The notes: generated from the letters alone by a model not told the origin. A stretch of 64,000 bases of DNA from Nitrosarchaeum sp. (GCA_021414365.1 JAIOOR010000005.1:62001-126000), one strand, 5' to 3'. Counted from the first letter of the stretch, positions 38,482 to 48,556 are shown. Numbers and translations: made by a program.

Positions 38482-38649
38482 TTACCACGTGCCGCCTGCA
38501 CCAGAATTTGGATCAAGTTTCTTTTCAGGGATATTTCCATGTGCTTTTTTTGTGTGTCTTTTGAGACGTTCTGGATCATGTAATTCCAAACCACATACAT
38601 CACATTTGGTTTGATTATCTTTGTCTTTATTTCGCTTGAATAGACCCAT
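38482..38649 (-). CDS. C2H2 zinc-finger small protein
   Basis: The ATG at 38649 gives 55 residues with TKCDVCGLELHDPERLKRHT and KKAH, one C2H2 finger, then a Gly/Pro-rich tail. Single-finger proteins of this sort are common in Thaumarchaeota. The gene precedes a membrane protein gene by a few bases and is probably co-transcribed. Confidence 0.8.
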   Translation of the reverse strand: MGLFKRNKDKDNQTKCDVCGLELHDPERLKRHTKKAHGNIPEKKLDPNSGAGGTW

Positions 38650-38767
38650 GATATCATAAATTTCTGGAATACGATAAAAAGCATACGGAATACATTTATT
38701 ATTTAAATTTAAAAAAAGACGAAAAATCATTTTTGGGAATTAATGATGATATGATTAGATTTTTTGT

Positions 38768-40000
38768 TTATTCTCGTCGTAATGCTACGATTGGCGGTAA
38801 TTTTGATGCTTTTAATGCAGGAAGGATTCCTGCGACAACACTTAGTCCAGTAGAAATCAACCAGACATTTAGCAAATCAGCGGGCAAATAAATTGGAGGG
38901 ATTGATGAAGCACCTGGCAATCCTGTACCCAGTGAAGAGCCAAAACTATATCCGGCAACAACTCCAACTACTAATCCTAGCGTAGAACCTAAAACACCAA
39001 TCAATAATGCCTCGACCAAAAAAAGTGACAAGATAGTACTACTCTGAGCTCCAATTGCTTTCATGGTTCCAATTTCACGGATTCTTTCAGTAACTGAAGT
39101 GTACAGAGTTGTGATAATTCCTACAGCCCCAACTACAAGGGCAATCATTCCAACACTGAGAATGAAAGAATTGATTCCACTTGTAAAAGATGCTCTTAAT
39201 GCTAAAGAAGATTGAGCAGTAGAAACTCCAATAGTTGTTCCATATGTATCAGTAATTTCTTGTTGAACGGTAGCCACAAGATCTGTGGATTGGGCTTGTA
39301 CCATCAAGCTGCTAAACTTACTTGATTTTCGTAATAGTGAATTTCCAGCATCTGAATTAATTACAATTGCTCGATCTACTTGATTACTTCCAGATTGTTG
39401 TATAACACCACTTACAATAAAACTTCTTGTCTCTTTTTGTTGTTTTCCATCATCTCCTACATAAGAAAAACTTGCTTTGACTGTCTGTCCAACATTTATC
39501 AATGCAGATGTTGACCCTGGAGGGCTTGCCACATTGTATCCTACTAACATTGCAGATTGATCATATGGTTTGATCACTGAACCATCAACGAGGGCTAGTT
39601 GCGGTAACATTATGTATAATTTTTCAGGATTCATTGAAAGCACAGATGCACTAACTGTATTTCCTACGGATGAAATTTGGATAGAACCTGAATAAATTGG
39701 CACGACTTCTTTTACATAAGGTAAGGAGTTTATCTTACTTGCAACTACACTGTTTAGTATTATAGATGAAGATGCGTCTCCTTCGCCCCTAAAAGAACGC
39801 TGTCCGGAAGAAACAATAATCACATCAGCACCAAGCTTGTTTAATTGATCTGAAACAAACTGAGTTTGTCCTGCACTTAATCCATTTAATACAACAATTA
39901 AACTGCTGCCAACAATAACCATCAGTATTGTTAGAATTGTTCTTGTTTTTCTTTCCGTAAGTGCATTAAAGGCCAATACAAATAATTGACTTTTATCCAT
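38768..40000 (-). CDS. ABC transporter permease, MacB/FtsX type
   Basis: The 410-residue protein has one N-terminal membrane helix (TILTILMVIVGSSLIVVLNG), a large extracytoplasmic MacB_PCD-like domain (about 45-265) and three C-terminal helices with the FtsX signature (RIREIGTMKAIGAQSSTI). Such permeases work with a LolD-like ATPase and do mechanotransmission rather than channel transport. The ATPase (42,042) and a big extracytoplasmic partner (40,006) are in the same cluster. Confidence 0.92.
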   Translation of the reverse strand: MDKSQLFVLAFNALTERKTRTILTILMVIVGSSLIVVLNGLSAGQTQFVSDQLNKLGADVIIVSSGQRSFRGEGDASSSIILNSVVASKINSLPYVKEVVPIYSGSIQISSVGNTVSASVLSMNPEKLYIMLPQLALVDGSVIKPYDQSAMLVGYNVASPPGSTSALINVGQTVKASFSYVGDDGKQQKETRSFIVSGVIQQSGSNQVDRAIVINSDAGNSLLRKSSKFSSLMVQAQSTDLVATVQQEITDTYGTTIGVSTAQSSLALRASFTSGINSFILSVGMIALVVGAVGIITTLYTSVTERIREIGTMKAIGAQSSTILSLFLVEALLIGVLGSTLGLVVGVVAGYSFGSSLGTGLPGASSIPPIYLPADLLNVWLISTGLSVVAGILPALKASKLPPIVALRRE

Positions 40001-40005
40001 TGCAG

Positions 40006-42045
40006 TTAATCAGATTTTGATATAGATGTGTCATCTAATATGGAAACAATATCGTCTTTATTGTAATTATTCTTGGATTTAGATTTTGACTTTTTAATTT
40101 TAATTATCACTACTGCAATTCCCACAGCTGCTGCAGCAATTATAGGATAGACGTAAATTGGAATATCAGTATTGGAGCGCTGATTTCGTACAGAATTTAG
40201 ATTATTTTGTGGGGGTTCAAACGTTACGTGGCTATCAATCAAAACTTCGTGAGATTTTTTCAAATCATCAGTATACACAATCTTAAATGTTGCAGGATAA
40301 GTTCCTGGGATTATTTGAGATGGGGGCAAAGTAATGCTAAATGGAATCGTAGAATCGTCTGGCAAGTCTCCCAAGTATTGAGGAGCGCTAGTTAATTTTT
40401 TAGATGTACTTGTTTGTTGAGAACCTTGTGGATTTGTGTGATCAGGATTTACACCAGAAGCAGAATTGATGTTAGCAAATGGTTTAGATTCACTTGTTTG
40501 TGGTGAACCTGGAGAAGTAAAACCGTTAGGTTGAACAGGATTTGTCCTAGCAGATACATTTGGACTAAATAATACCAATTCTATACTAGAGAATTTTCCA
40601 GTTGTACTTCCTTGATTTAGTATATTTCCAACAACACTGAACTGATTTGCTTGCTGAGATACTTGGGTGTCATATAATTTCAGCATAATAGTTCCTGCAA
40701 CATAACCACCAATGTTTATTGTTTCAGTTTTTTTTTCTCCCTCAACAATATAGTCTTCTGTAACTAAAAACGATACAGGGGTGTTAATTATACTTGTTGC
40801 AGCAAATACCTGAGATGTAATTTGTTGACTTTCCCCGGGCGCAATCTCTGGTATGATCCATTTTGGTTTTCCAACTATCTTTAATGAAGTAGTATCTGTA
40901 GATAATGTCACAATTACATCAGTTAATGGTGTCTTCCCAGAATTCAAAACATCAAGAACCACATCTTGGGATGTACCAGCGGTAATCAAAAGAGGAGTCG
41001 TATTATCGGCAGTTGTAACGATTAATGATGTGTCTGTAGGAGTGGGTGAAATAACAAGTCCAGTAGAAAGGGTTTGACTTTGTCTGTACCCGTATGCATT
41101 TCCATAAGATAACTGAATGTCCACATTTTGAACTGTACCGCCAGCATCACTGCTTGGAAATATGACAGTACTTAGTGTGGTGTTGCCATATGCAGGAATT
41201 GTTCCAACATTAAATGAGCTCGAACCCAAATTTACAAGTTCAGTAGAGCTGGACTGTAGAACTAGAGAACCGCTATTACCAGACGATTTTGAGTTAGCGT
41301 CACCCAAACCTACAATTGTTGCCACAACTCCAGTAGCTGGTGAACTTCCTTTATTTACAATAGAAAAATTTACAGCATTTTCAGATTTTGGAGATAATTT
41401 TTGATTAGTAGATACGATATCTAAAATCACTTTACCAGGCAATACGAATGGTACGTCAATTAATGCAGAATTACAACCTGCTTGACTGTATATAGTATAG
41501 AATTTTACAATTAATTGCGCATTATGTTTTCCAACTGTAGCAGTATCTAACACATTTAGATCAAAATACAAAGTAATTGTTTCAGCTGGACCAACGGTTC
41601 CGCCATAGCTTGCTATTGCAGGATTAGCAAAATCTGCAAATATGCCTCCTCGCCTATCTAGTTGATCTCTATTCGCACTAATGCCTCCTGGTGAAAATCC
41701 ATTAGGCAGTTTTAGAAACCCTGTTACAGCATAAACCTCTAGTTGACTTCTATTTGTAATGACTACTGCAAGGGTGGTAGGTCCATCTCCAGGTCCAATC
41801 TCAAGTTTAGATGGTTTCTCAATAGTACCAGTAGAAGAACTGGAATCGGTAAAATAAGAATCTACAATAACGGGGCCATTGTATGATGAATTGATACTAG
41901 TAACAAGAGAATCAGTACAAGAAGCACTAGTTGTTTGAGCATACACATTATTAGGCAAAATTGCAATTTCGAATATCAAAATAGTTGTAATTACAATTAT
42001 GCTTAAATAAATTCCGAATTTGAAATTTTGAAATATGGAAATCAT
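40006..42045 (-). CDS. Large extracytoplasmic protein, partner of the ABC permease
   Basis: The 679-residue protein has a signal or membrane helix near the N-terminus, many Ser/Thr/Asn-rich beta repeats of COG1361/CARDB-like type (IVNKGSSPATGVVATIVGLG, VLNSGKTPLTDVIVTLS, GNILNQGSTTGKFSSIELVL) and a C-terminal membrane helix plus basic tail (about 640-679). It is likely anchored and faces the outside, where it could bind the substrate of the MacB-like system. It overlaps the ATPase gene by four bases (ATGA). Confidence 0.8.
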   Translation of the reverse strand: MISIFQNFKFGIYLSIIVITTILIFEIAILPNNVYAQTTSASCTDSLVTSINSSYNGPVIVDSYFTDSSSSTGTIEKPSKLEIGPGDGPTTLAVVITNRSQLEVYAVTGFLKLPNGFSPGGISANRDQLDRRGGIFADFANPAIASYGGTVGPAETITLYFDLNVLDTATVGKHNAQLIVKFYTIYSQAGCNSALIDVPFVLPGKVILDIVSTNQKLSPKSENAVNFSIVNKGSSPATGVVATIVGLGDANSKSSGNSGSLVLQSSSTELVNLGSSSFNVGTIPAYGNTTLSTVIFPSSDAGGTVQNVDIQLSYGNAYGYRQSQTLSTGLVISPTPTDTSLIVTTADNTTPLLITAGTSQDVVLDVLNSGKTPLTDVIVTLSTDTTSLKIVGKPKWIIPEIAPGESQQITSQVFAATSIINTPVSFLVTEDYIVEGEKKTETINIGGYVAGTIMLKLYDTQVSQQANQFSVVGNILNQGSTTGKFSSIELVLFSPNVSARTNPVQPNGFTSPGSPQTSESKPFANINSASGVNPDHTNPQGSQQTSTSKKLTSAPQYLGDLPDDSTIPFSITLPPSQIIPGTYPATFKIVYTDDLKKSHEVLIDSHVTFEPPQNNLNSVRNQRSNTDIPIYVYPIIAAAAVGIAVVIIKIKKSKSKSKNNYNKDDIVSILDDTSISKSD

Positions 42046-42812
42046 TTTAAAAATGTTTCATCTTTTTCAATCATTCCGTCTTTTAGTAAAATTGATCTAT
42101 CTGTTTGTGTTGCGAGTTCAGGATTATGTGTTACCATGATTACTGTTCGGCCAAATTTATGAGAGAGTGTTTTTAACAAATTAAATATTTCATCACCAGT
42201 TTTTGAATCCAGATTTCCAGTTGGTTCATCAGCTAAAATTATTGTTGGGTTATTTACTAAAGATCTTGCAACTGCAACTCTTTGTTGTTGTCCTCCACTC
42301 AAATTTGATGCCTTTTGATTTATTTTATCTCCAATCCCAAGAAAATCCAATAATTTTTCTACTCTTCTATTTCTTTCAGTTTTACTTACACCTAACAATG
42401 TTGCAGGTAGTTCAACATTTTTTTTAACAGTGGTTCGATTAATCAAATTATATGATTGAAAAATAAATCCAATTTTTGTACTTCTAATTTTTGTAATTTC
42501 TGAATCATTTAATGAAGAAATATCAATTCCATCAATGAACACTTTTCCATAACTTGGCTTATCTAATGCACCTATCAAATTAAGAAGAGTTGATTTTCCG
42601 CTTCCTGAAGGTCCTATAATGGATACAAATTCCCCTTTTTTGATTGAGAAATTTATTTTTTTCAATGCAATGAAATTTCCTCCAGAACCAGATCTATATA
42701 CTTTGGAAAGATTTTCTACTGCCAGTGCAGATGGGGATTCTTTTTGATGTATATTTTTCAATGGGCTTTCGGTAGCAAATACCCGTGTAGTATCAGACTG
42801 TTTCGTAAACAT
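42042..42812 (-). CDS. ABC transporter ATPase, LolD/MacB type
   Basis: The ATG at 42812 (MFTKQSD) gives 256 residues. Walker A (GPSGSGKST), Q loop (IFQSYNLI), signature (LSGGQQQR), Walker B (ILADEPTGNLD) and H switch (TVIMVTHNPE) are all present. It energises the permease encoded two genes downstream. A longer start at 42860 would add an unlikely leader. The cluster order suggests an exporter or envelope-maintenance system. Confidence 0.93.
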   Translation of the reverse strand: MFTKQSDTTRVFATESPLKNIHQKESPSALAVENLSKVYRSGSGGNFIALKKINFSIKKGEFVSIIGPSGSGKSTLLNLIGALDKPSYGKVFIDGIDISSLNDSEITKIRSTKIGFIFQSYNLINRTTVKKNVELPATLLGVSKTERNRRVEKLLDFLGIGDKINQKASNLSGGQQQRVAVARSLVNNPTIILADEPTGNLDSKTGDEIFNLLKTLSHKFGRTVIMVTHNPELATQTDRSILLKDGMIEKDETFLK

Positions 42813-42911
42813 TAGAATGCAAAATATTGGAAAATCTGCCTTATTACCCATAGGTAACAAAGTTACTCCACATAGATGTACGGTTAAAAGAGACTTAAAT
42901 TATGATAATAT

Positions 42912-43400
42912 CTATTTGTCATCCAAATTATTTGAATTATCTTCATCATCAAAATCATCTTCAAATTTTTTATCGATCACTTTTTGATTTTCTTTGAATT
43001 GTTTGTATTTTTTATCCCATTTTGAGAGTACGAACCATTGCCTTACCCCTATAGCCAGCCATACAAGAGATATTGCAAATACAATTAGCTGATAAGGATG
43101 AAACAGGGGATTTGGCCTATCTCTTTTGGATAGTTTTTCATTTATCAGACCATATTCATCTTCAGTAATCTCACCACTGGCGAGTTTAGATTTTAAGCGT
43201 GTGTCAAGATCATTTTTGAATCTGTCTTGATATGGAGGATCATACACGCTAGTAATTGTTAGAATAGCAACTGGTGGAAGAATCAAAGTAGTAAGAATCA
43301 TAATCAAAAACATTTTTTTTGTTTTACTTAGTTGAAACATAATTCCATCCAGTATTTCAAAAATATTTTCACGTTCTTTTTTGTTAGTATCTTTAGACAA
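42912..43400 (-). CDS. Membrane protein with SHOCT-like segment
   Basis: The TTG at 43400 is supported by AAGGAGG eight bases upstream, inside the end of the preceding gene. The 162-residue product has two membrane helices (IMILTTLILPPVAILTITSV; LIVFAISLVWLAIGV) and a short helix-hairpin (LKSKLASGEITEDEYGLINE) like SHOCT domains. It ends in an acidic tail (DDFDDEDNSNNLDD). It probably belongs to the ABC cluster regulator unit. Confidence 0.75.
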   Translation of the reverse strand: MSKDTNKKERENIFEILDGIMFQLSKTKKMFLIMILTTLILPPVAILTITSVYDPPYQDRFKNDLDTRLKSKLASGEITEDEYGLINEKLSKRDRPNPLFHPYQLIVFAISLVWLAIGVRQWFVLSKWDKKYKQFKENQKVIDKKFEDDFDDEDNSNNLDDK

Positions 43401-43403
43401 CGT

Positions 43404-43661
43404 TCATTCCTCCTTATTGTTCCCATCTTCTCTTGGAAATAAATCCTCATATCGTTGCAAAACTTCTTCGAGAAGAATTTTTCCCTTATCAGCAATTTTG
43501 TATTTGTAAACAGTTTTGTGTCCCCAAGGTTCTTCTTTTCTTTCAATCATTTGTTTATTGACCATGCTATCCAAAATTCCTTTGTGTTTAACATTATTTA
43601 ATCCACAGATACTCATCAATCTACTTTGATTCATTTCGCCAAATTCATAAAGTTTCAACAA
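43404..43661 (-). CDS. Winged-helix regulator
   Basis: The TTG at 43661 gives 85 residues: LKLYEFGEMNQSRLMSICGL, then HKGILDSMVNKQMIERKEEP and KYKIADKGKILLEEVLQ, a complete winged helix of the thaumarchaeal DNA-binding type. Conserved coding sequence (DRIYIRKDIL) continues upstream in frame without a usual start before an in-frame TAA, so the true start may be non-canonical. It likely controls the downstream membrane and ABC genes. Confidence 0.7.
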   Translation of the reverse strand: MLKLYEFGEMNQSRLMSICGLNNVKHKGILDSMVNKQMIERKEEPWGHKTVYKYKIADKGKILLEEVLQRYEDLFPREDGNNKEE

Positions 43662-43741
43662 AATATCTTTCCTGATGTAAATTCTATCGCGGTATTCACG
43701 TGCCAGTTAAAGTCGCATTTAAAATCACATTCCATAGTATA

Positions 43742-43936
43742 TCATTGTTGCCCCCATATTCGTTTATTTCGTGGTTTTGTCCTAAGTCTTGTAGTGCAAC
43801 AAGGACAAATAATTTCATCAGTAAGAAAATAACAATCACATAAACCACATCTTTTTTGTCCTGATTTGTAACGTAAACTATTTGGCATTGAAAAAACTTT
43901 TTTCTGTTCACAAATACCCTTGCAAATTTGGGTCAA
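43742..43936 (-). CDS. Thaumarchaeal zinc-ribbon protein
   Basis: The TTG at 43936 gives 64 residues: ICKGICEQ, YKSGQKRCGLCDCYFL, ICPCCTTRLRTKPRNKR. The two CxxC pairs, together with RLRTKPRN, match a family present in several copies in Thaumarchaeota. It is probably a small nucleic-acid-binding protein. It is divergent from the secreted protein at 44,037. Confidence 0.75.
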   Translation of the reverse strand: MTQICKGICEQKKVFSMPNSLRYKSGQKRCGLCDCYFLTDEIICPCCTTRLRTKPRNKRIWGQQ

Positions 43937-44036
43937 TATCCAATACCTTGTTATTTTTCATTGATAAATGTCAAGTAACATTGTTACGTACAACTTGATA
44001 ACAACGCCTTTTATTCAAAATGCAGTGAAACAAACA

Positions 44037-44792
44037 ATGAATACAAAAGTAAAGTACATGATTCCTGCATTTGCAGCAGTCTTTGCTCTAGTGTTTGCCT
44101 TATCACCATACGTGATGGCAGATAATGGAGCCCCTGCAATGTGGGGAAACGGTGCAAAACACATGGGACATGAGGGACCTATGGGAGGTCATGTAGTAAC
44201 AGTGGATGGATTTGTAGGAAAAATTGCAATTCCAGAGACTGTAGATAAAAATACACATGATTCACTCAAAAGTCAAGTTAGCGTAACCCTAGGCCAAGCA
44301 GTATCTGCTGCTGAAGCAAAAGGAGTTACCAATGCAGAAAGAGCAAGTATCGGAGTTGTACAAAATCAAGAAGGCAGCAAGTATCTAGCATGGATTATCA
44401 CCAGTACAGAAAGAGATGTAACAACGGGCATAATTACTACAAACATCATTGTAGTGGATGCAGGAGATGCAACACATTCTGATAGCACTACTAAAACATT
44501 TGATCTTTCTACAATGAAAGATAAAATGCAAAACGGGACATTTGATCACTCAAAGTGGAGCGATAAAATGACTGGAGATAACGCTGCAAGATTTGAGCAG
44601 TTCAAGCAAAAATTCTCCCAACCAACAGGAGATCAAACAGTTGATGCAGCAAGAGCACATTTTCTTGACTTGAAGCAAAAACTACACGATGCAATCCAAA
44701 ATGGAGATACAACAACTGCACAAGATATCAAAAAACAACTCAATGATCTAAGACCATCATTGCACTTTGGTATGAAAAGTCCTGGGGATTAA
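44037..44792 (+). CDS. Secreted protein with PepSY-like domain
   Basis: The ATG at 44037 gives 251 residues; an ATG at 43968 would add 23 residues before the signal peptide. The signal helix ends VMADNGAP. A Met/His/Gly-rich stretch (MWGNGAKHMGHEGPMGGH) may bind copper. Residues 75-135 (QVSVTLGQAVSAAEAKGVTN; YLAWIITSTERD) resemble PepSY/propeptide-type domains, and a helical C-terminus follows. Extracytoplasmic metal or protease control is possible. Confidence 0.7.
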   Translation: MNTKVKYMIPAFAAVFALVFALSPYVMADNGAPAMWGNGAKHMGHEGPMGGHVVTVDGFVGKIAIPETVDKNTHDSLKSQVSVTLGQAVSAAEAKGVTNAERASIGVVQNQEGSKYLAWIITSTERDVTTGIITTNIIVVDAGDATHSDSTTKTFDLSTMKDKMQNGTFDHSKWSDKMTGDNAARFEQFKQKFSQPTGDQTVDAARAHFLDLKQKLHDAIQNGDTTTAQDIKKQLNDLRPSLHFGMKSPGD

Positions 44793-44969
44793 AACCCTTT
44801 TTCTTATTTTTTAAGATATAGTCAAGAGATTCAATTCAGAGACAATTAAAATGCGACATATGAATTTTACAAACTAATTTAATTACACGTTAAAACAAAA
44901 TCAAAAGAAAGGTAACAAAGTTACTCATTGTATAAATGCAGATAATCATAGGAAACAATTATCAAGAAC

Positions 44970-45374
44970 ATGAATTTAGATCCTAAAAACAAATTAAAGT
45001 TTACATTGATTATTGCTGCAATTGCATCCACTGCAATTGCAGGAATTCTCCACATTTTCATGGTACCACGTTCAATAGATCGTGATGTGTATGAAGGAAT
45101 ATTTTTCCTAATATCTGGAATTTTACAAGTCTTTTGGATATTGCCAATAATCAAAGATTGGAACAAAATATGGTATTACATAGGCATCGGAGGAACTGCG
45201 GTATTGTTTGTATTGTGGTTTGCAGAAAGAATTCCAGGACTAGAGTCAGGAAAGGGAATTAGACTTTCAGGCAATACAGTGGCAATAGAAGCATTCCAAA
45301 TTGCATTTATCGGTTTGTGCATAGTATTGTTAAGAAGAAAATTAAAGAAAGAGACGATTTATGTATCCAAGTAA
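44970..45374 (+). CDS. Four-helix membrane protein
   Basis: The 134-residue protein has four hydrophobic segments with short loops, including FTLIIAAIASTAIAGILHIF and VLWFAERIPGLE. It contains no known catalytic motif. Families like this occur widely in Thaumarchaeota next to copper and regulatory genes. Its function is unknown. Confidence 0.75.
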   Translation: MNLDPKNKLKFTLIIAAIASTAIAGILHIFMVPRSIDRDVYEGIFFLISGILQVFWILPIIKDWNKIWYYIGIGGTAVLFVLWFAERIPGLESGKGIRLSGNTVAIEAFQIAFIGLCIVLLRRKLKKETIYVSK

Positions 45375-45479
45375 ATTATCAATTTTAGGCATAGTTTATG
45401 AAAAAAATGTGAATTGTGATTGAGAAAATTGTGTGTGATCTAAACACATACTGTTCTATAATAACTCCAAATATCATAA

Positions 45480-46760
45480 TTAGATACGACTGCACAAGTA
45501 ATTGAGACTAAACCATTAACAAAGTCTGTTGTATCTGAGAGATTAGAGGCAATAGGAGAATTATCAGCAAGAATTGCCCACGATTTACGAAATCCATTAG
45601 CCGTGATACAATGTGGTGTTGAAGCAATGAAAGAGGATTTGTATTTAGATAAAAAAACAACATTACGCTTAGAACGAATGCAAAGAGCCGTTGGAAGAAT
45701 GACACATCAAATTAATGAAGTGCTAGATTTTGCCAAACCAAGATCATTAGTGTTAACCCAGTGTAACATTTTAGATATTCTAAAGGAAGTAGTTTCAAGC
45801 AATCCTAATGTAAAAATAAAATCATCATCAACAAATACAAAAATCATATGCGATAAAGAAAAACTTCAAATTGTATTTAGCAACTTGATGGCAAACGCAA
45901 ATCATGCCATAATAAATAGTGGAATGATCAACATACAAACTATTGAAAAAGATGACAACATCATAATTGAAATTAAAGATTCAGGTCATGGAATTTCTCC
46001 CGACATATTACCAAAAATATTTGAACCACTCTTTACTACAAAAAGTGCAGGCACTGGACTGGGTCTTACATGTTGCAAAAATATTGTGCAAGAACATGGC
46101 GGTACACTAAACGTGGATTCTGAAATTGACAAAGGCACCATATTTACAATAATCTTACCAAAGGATATAATCCGTAATGTTTCACAACTAAACGAACCGG
46201 AAACAATTTTAGAAAAAATCTCAAAAATGCAAAAACATGATCATTTGGCATTTGAATTTTCTGATCATGATGAGCTAAGTGAATACATATCAGAGTTCAT
46301 GATGCTTGGAATGCGAAAAAATTGTATAAATGTGCTAGTCATATCCAAAGAAGAGTTAAGTGATTATCTTAACAGATTAATTGCAAATGGAATCAATGTA
46401 AATGATCTAATGAATTCAGAAGATCTTGTCGTGTGCACTCATGATGAAATTTATCAAGATGTAAAAATTGGCTCTTCATTTGAACCAGTTTTAGGTTATC
46501 TAAATAAATTACATGATTTGGTAAAGAAAAAGAAAAAATCCGGACTATGTATTGTTGGAACCATTGCCGGAAATCTAGAAAATAATGGAAATCATGAAGA
46601 AGGCATTAAAATAGAAAATTCATGGCATGAGATAATTCCAAAATTTGAAATCCCAATAAGGTTGATCTGTCCATACCAATCTTTGACAGATTCTGAAACA
46701 ATTCAATCATTGGTATTATGTCACAATGAGGGACTAATTCGACATCCACATGGTCTTTAG
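45480..46760 (+). pseudogene. Histidine kinase lacking its N-terminus, with MEDS domain
   Basis: The open frame begins after a TAA at 45477-45479. The His-box ARIAHDLRNPLAVI lies at 45,564-45,605, before the first usual start (GTG at 45603), so that start would lose the phospho-acceptor His. ATP-binding parts are intact: NLMANANHAI (N box), DSGHGISPDILPKIFEP and GTGLGLTCCKNIV. Residues after about 210 form a MEDS (DcmR sensory) domain (HDHLAFEFSDHDELSEY…). Either a non-canonical start (for example ATT at 45501) is used, or the N-terminal sensor has been lost. Confidence 0.6.
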
Positions 46761-46842
46761 ATTTTATAAAATCACTGAAAGAGATTTCTAAAAATATAAA
46801 TCACAAATACATTATAAAGGATGCAGGGTTTTTCAAAATCAG

Positions 46843-47982
46843 ATGAATCTAAAAAACATTACAGTATTAGGTTCAGGGATAATGGGACATGGTATTGCAC
46901 AAGTTTCAGCAACTGCTGGATACAATGTAGTTCTCAGAGATATTGAGCAGGGATTTTTAGATAAAGCAATGGAGAAAATAAAATGGAGCCTAGATAAACT
47001 AGTTAGTAAAGAAAAAATATCACAACAAGAAGCAAATTCAATTTATTCAAGAATTACACCGATAGTCAATCTTGGGGACGCAGTAAAAAATGCACAACTA
47101 GTAATTGAAGTGGTTCCAGAGATCATGGAATTAAAGAAAAAAGTCTATGTAGAACTTGATACAGTCGCAGGAAAAGATGTTATTTTTGCATCAAATACAA
47201 GCACATTACCAATTACAGAGATTGCAAACACAACAACACGTCCAGAAAAATTCATAGGAATTCATTTTTTCAATCCACCGCAATTAATGAAGCTGGTCGA
47301 AGTCATTCCAGGAGAAAAGACATCACATGAAATTGTTGACATGACTTTAGAATATGTAAAATCCGTAAAAAAAGAGCCAGTCATATGTAGAAAAGATGTT
47401 CCAGGATTCATCATTAATAGATTATTCATCCCAATGGTTCATGAAGCATGTTTCATGATGGATAGAACTGGTGCAACAATGACTGAAATTGATTCTGCAG
47501 TGAAATTCAAACTTGGGTTTCCAATGGGGATTTTTGAATTGGCAGATTTTACTGGAATGGATGTAATACATAAAGCAACCGTAGAGATGCATTTGCGTGA
47601 TAAAAAAGTAATTTTCCCACATCCAACAATTGAGAAAATGTTTGATGCAAAAAAACTTGGTCAAAAATCAGGCGAAGGATTTTACAAATACTCTGATGAA
47701 AAATATGAACGAGTTCCACTCTCAGAAGAGTTGGCAAAAAAATGTAACCCAATACAACTCGTTGCAAATATTTTAAACAATGCAGCGTGGCTTGTTACAA
47801 ACAAAGCAAGTGATATTGCTGAGATTGAGAAAGCTGTGCAGTTAGGATTGGGGTTAAAAAAGTCATTATTCCAAACAGCAAAAGAAATAGGAATTAAAAA
47901 TATTGTAAATGAGTTAAAGCAATTATCAACAAAGTATGGCAAATTTTACGAGCCAGACCCACTACTAGTTTCTATGCAGTAA
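46843..47982 (+). CDS. 3-hydroxybutyryl-CoA dehydrogenase
   Basis: The 379-residue protein has the NAD-binding loop LGSGIMGHGIAQV, the catalytic His region GIHFFNPPQLMKLVEV and the C-terminal domain signature DVPGFIINRLFIPMVHEACF. It oxidises (S)-3-hydroxybutyryl-CoA to acetoacetyl-CoA, a late step in the thaumarchaeal 3-hydroxypropionate/4-hydroxybutyrate carbon-fixation cycle. It may share pools with the PHA locus. The C-terminal part is longer than in the shortest bacterial enzymes (about 280 residues). Confidence 0.9.
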   Translation: MNLKNITVLGSGIMGHGIAQVSATAGYNVVLRDIEQGFLDKAMEKIKWSLDKLVSKEKISQQEANSIYSRITPIVNLGDAVKNAQLVIEVVPEIMELKKKVYVELDTVAGKDVIFASNTSTLPITEIANTTTRPEKFIGIHFFNPPQLMKLVEVIPGEKTSHEIVDMTLEYVKSVKKEPVICRKDVPGFIINRLFIPMVHEACFMMDRTGATMTEIDSAVKFKLGFPMGIFELADFTGMDVIHKATVEMHLRDKKVIFPHPTIEKMFDAKKLGQKSGEGFYKYSDEKYERVPLSEELAKKCNPIQLVANILNNAAWLVTNKASDIAEIEKAVQLGLGLKKSLFQTAKEIGIKNIVNELKQLSTKYGKFYEPDPLLVSMQ

Positions 47983-48487
47983 TTAGTTCAAGAATTTTCT
48001 TTACAGCATCTTTTGCAGTATCCACACCAATAATCTTGACATTTTTTCGATGATCTACATACCCGTCAATAAATTTGTCAGCCGCTCCTCCAGTATTTCT
48101 AATTGCAACCATTGGTTTTTTGTACATGTATGCTGCACATATCTCAGATAACGTTCCAGAGCCACCACCTACTATTATGACACCATCAGCAGATAATGCA
48201 TTTAGAAAGTCACGGGTCAGCCCCATACCGCTTGGAATTACAATATCACAAAATTCATTTGCAAATGATGCGTCATCCTGAGGAATAATTCCAACGGACA
48301 AACCATTTTCATCGTGTGCACCTTGGGATGCGGCTTTCATCACACCGCCCAGTCCACCTGTAAGAAGAACACATGAGGATTTTGCTACCTCACAGCCGAT
48401 CTCATATGCAATTTTTTCATGGGCAGGGGTGCAGCCATTATCGTTATGCCCAATTACTAAAATCTGGACTTTTTTTGTCAATATCAT
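47972..48487 (-). CDS. LOG/TIGR00725-type Rossmann protein
   Basis: The ATG at 48487 gives 171 residues. GGLGGVMKAASQGAHD and IVGGGSGTLSEI are the signatures of the LOG family (cytokinin-activating phosphoribohydrolase-like), here closer to the TIGR00725 branch of nucleotide-binding proteins. An upstream start at 48547 adds a poorly supported hydrophobic stretch. Activity on nucleotides is likely but the substrate is unknown. It overlaps the end of the dehydrogenase gene by 11 bases. Confidence 0.8.
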   Translation of the reverse strand: MILTKKVQILVIGHNDNGCTPAHEKIAYEIGCEVAKSSCVLLTGGLGGVMKAASQGAHDENGLSVGIIPQDDASFANEFCDIVIPSGMGLTRDFLNALSADGVIIVGGGSGTLSEICAAYMYKKPMVAIRNTGGAADKFIDGYVDHRKNVKIIGVDTAKDAVKKILELITA

Positions 48488-48556
48488 AGATAATAATTTG
48501 CCATCTAATATGTTTCCTAACACAAAGGATATTAAATAATAAAACACAGCATATTC

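Noticed and set aside
38482-38684. N-terminal extension of the small membrane protein
   Set aside because: It runs through the zinc-finger gene in another frame; the TTG at 38480 just after the stop is a better start.
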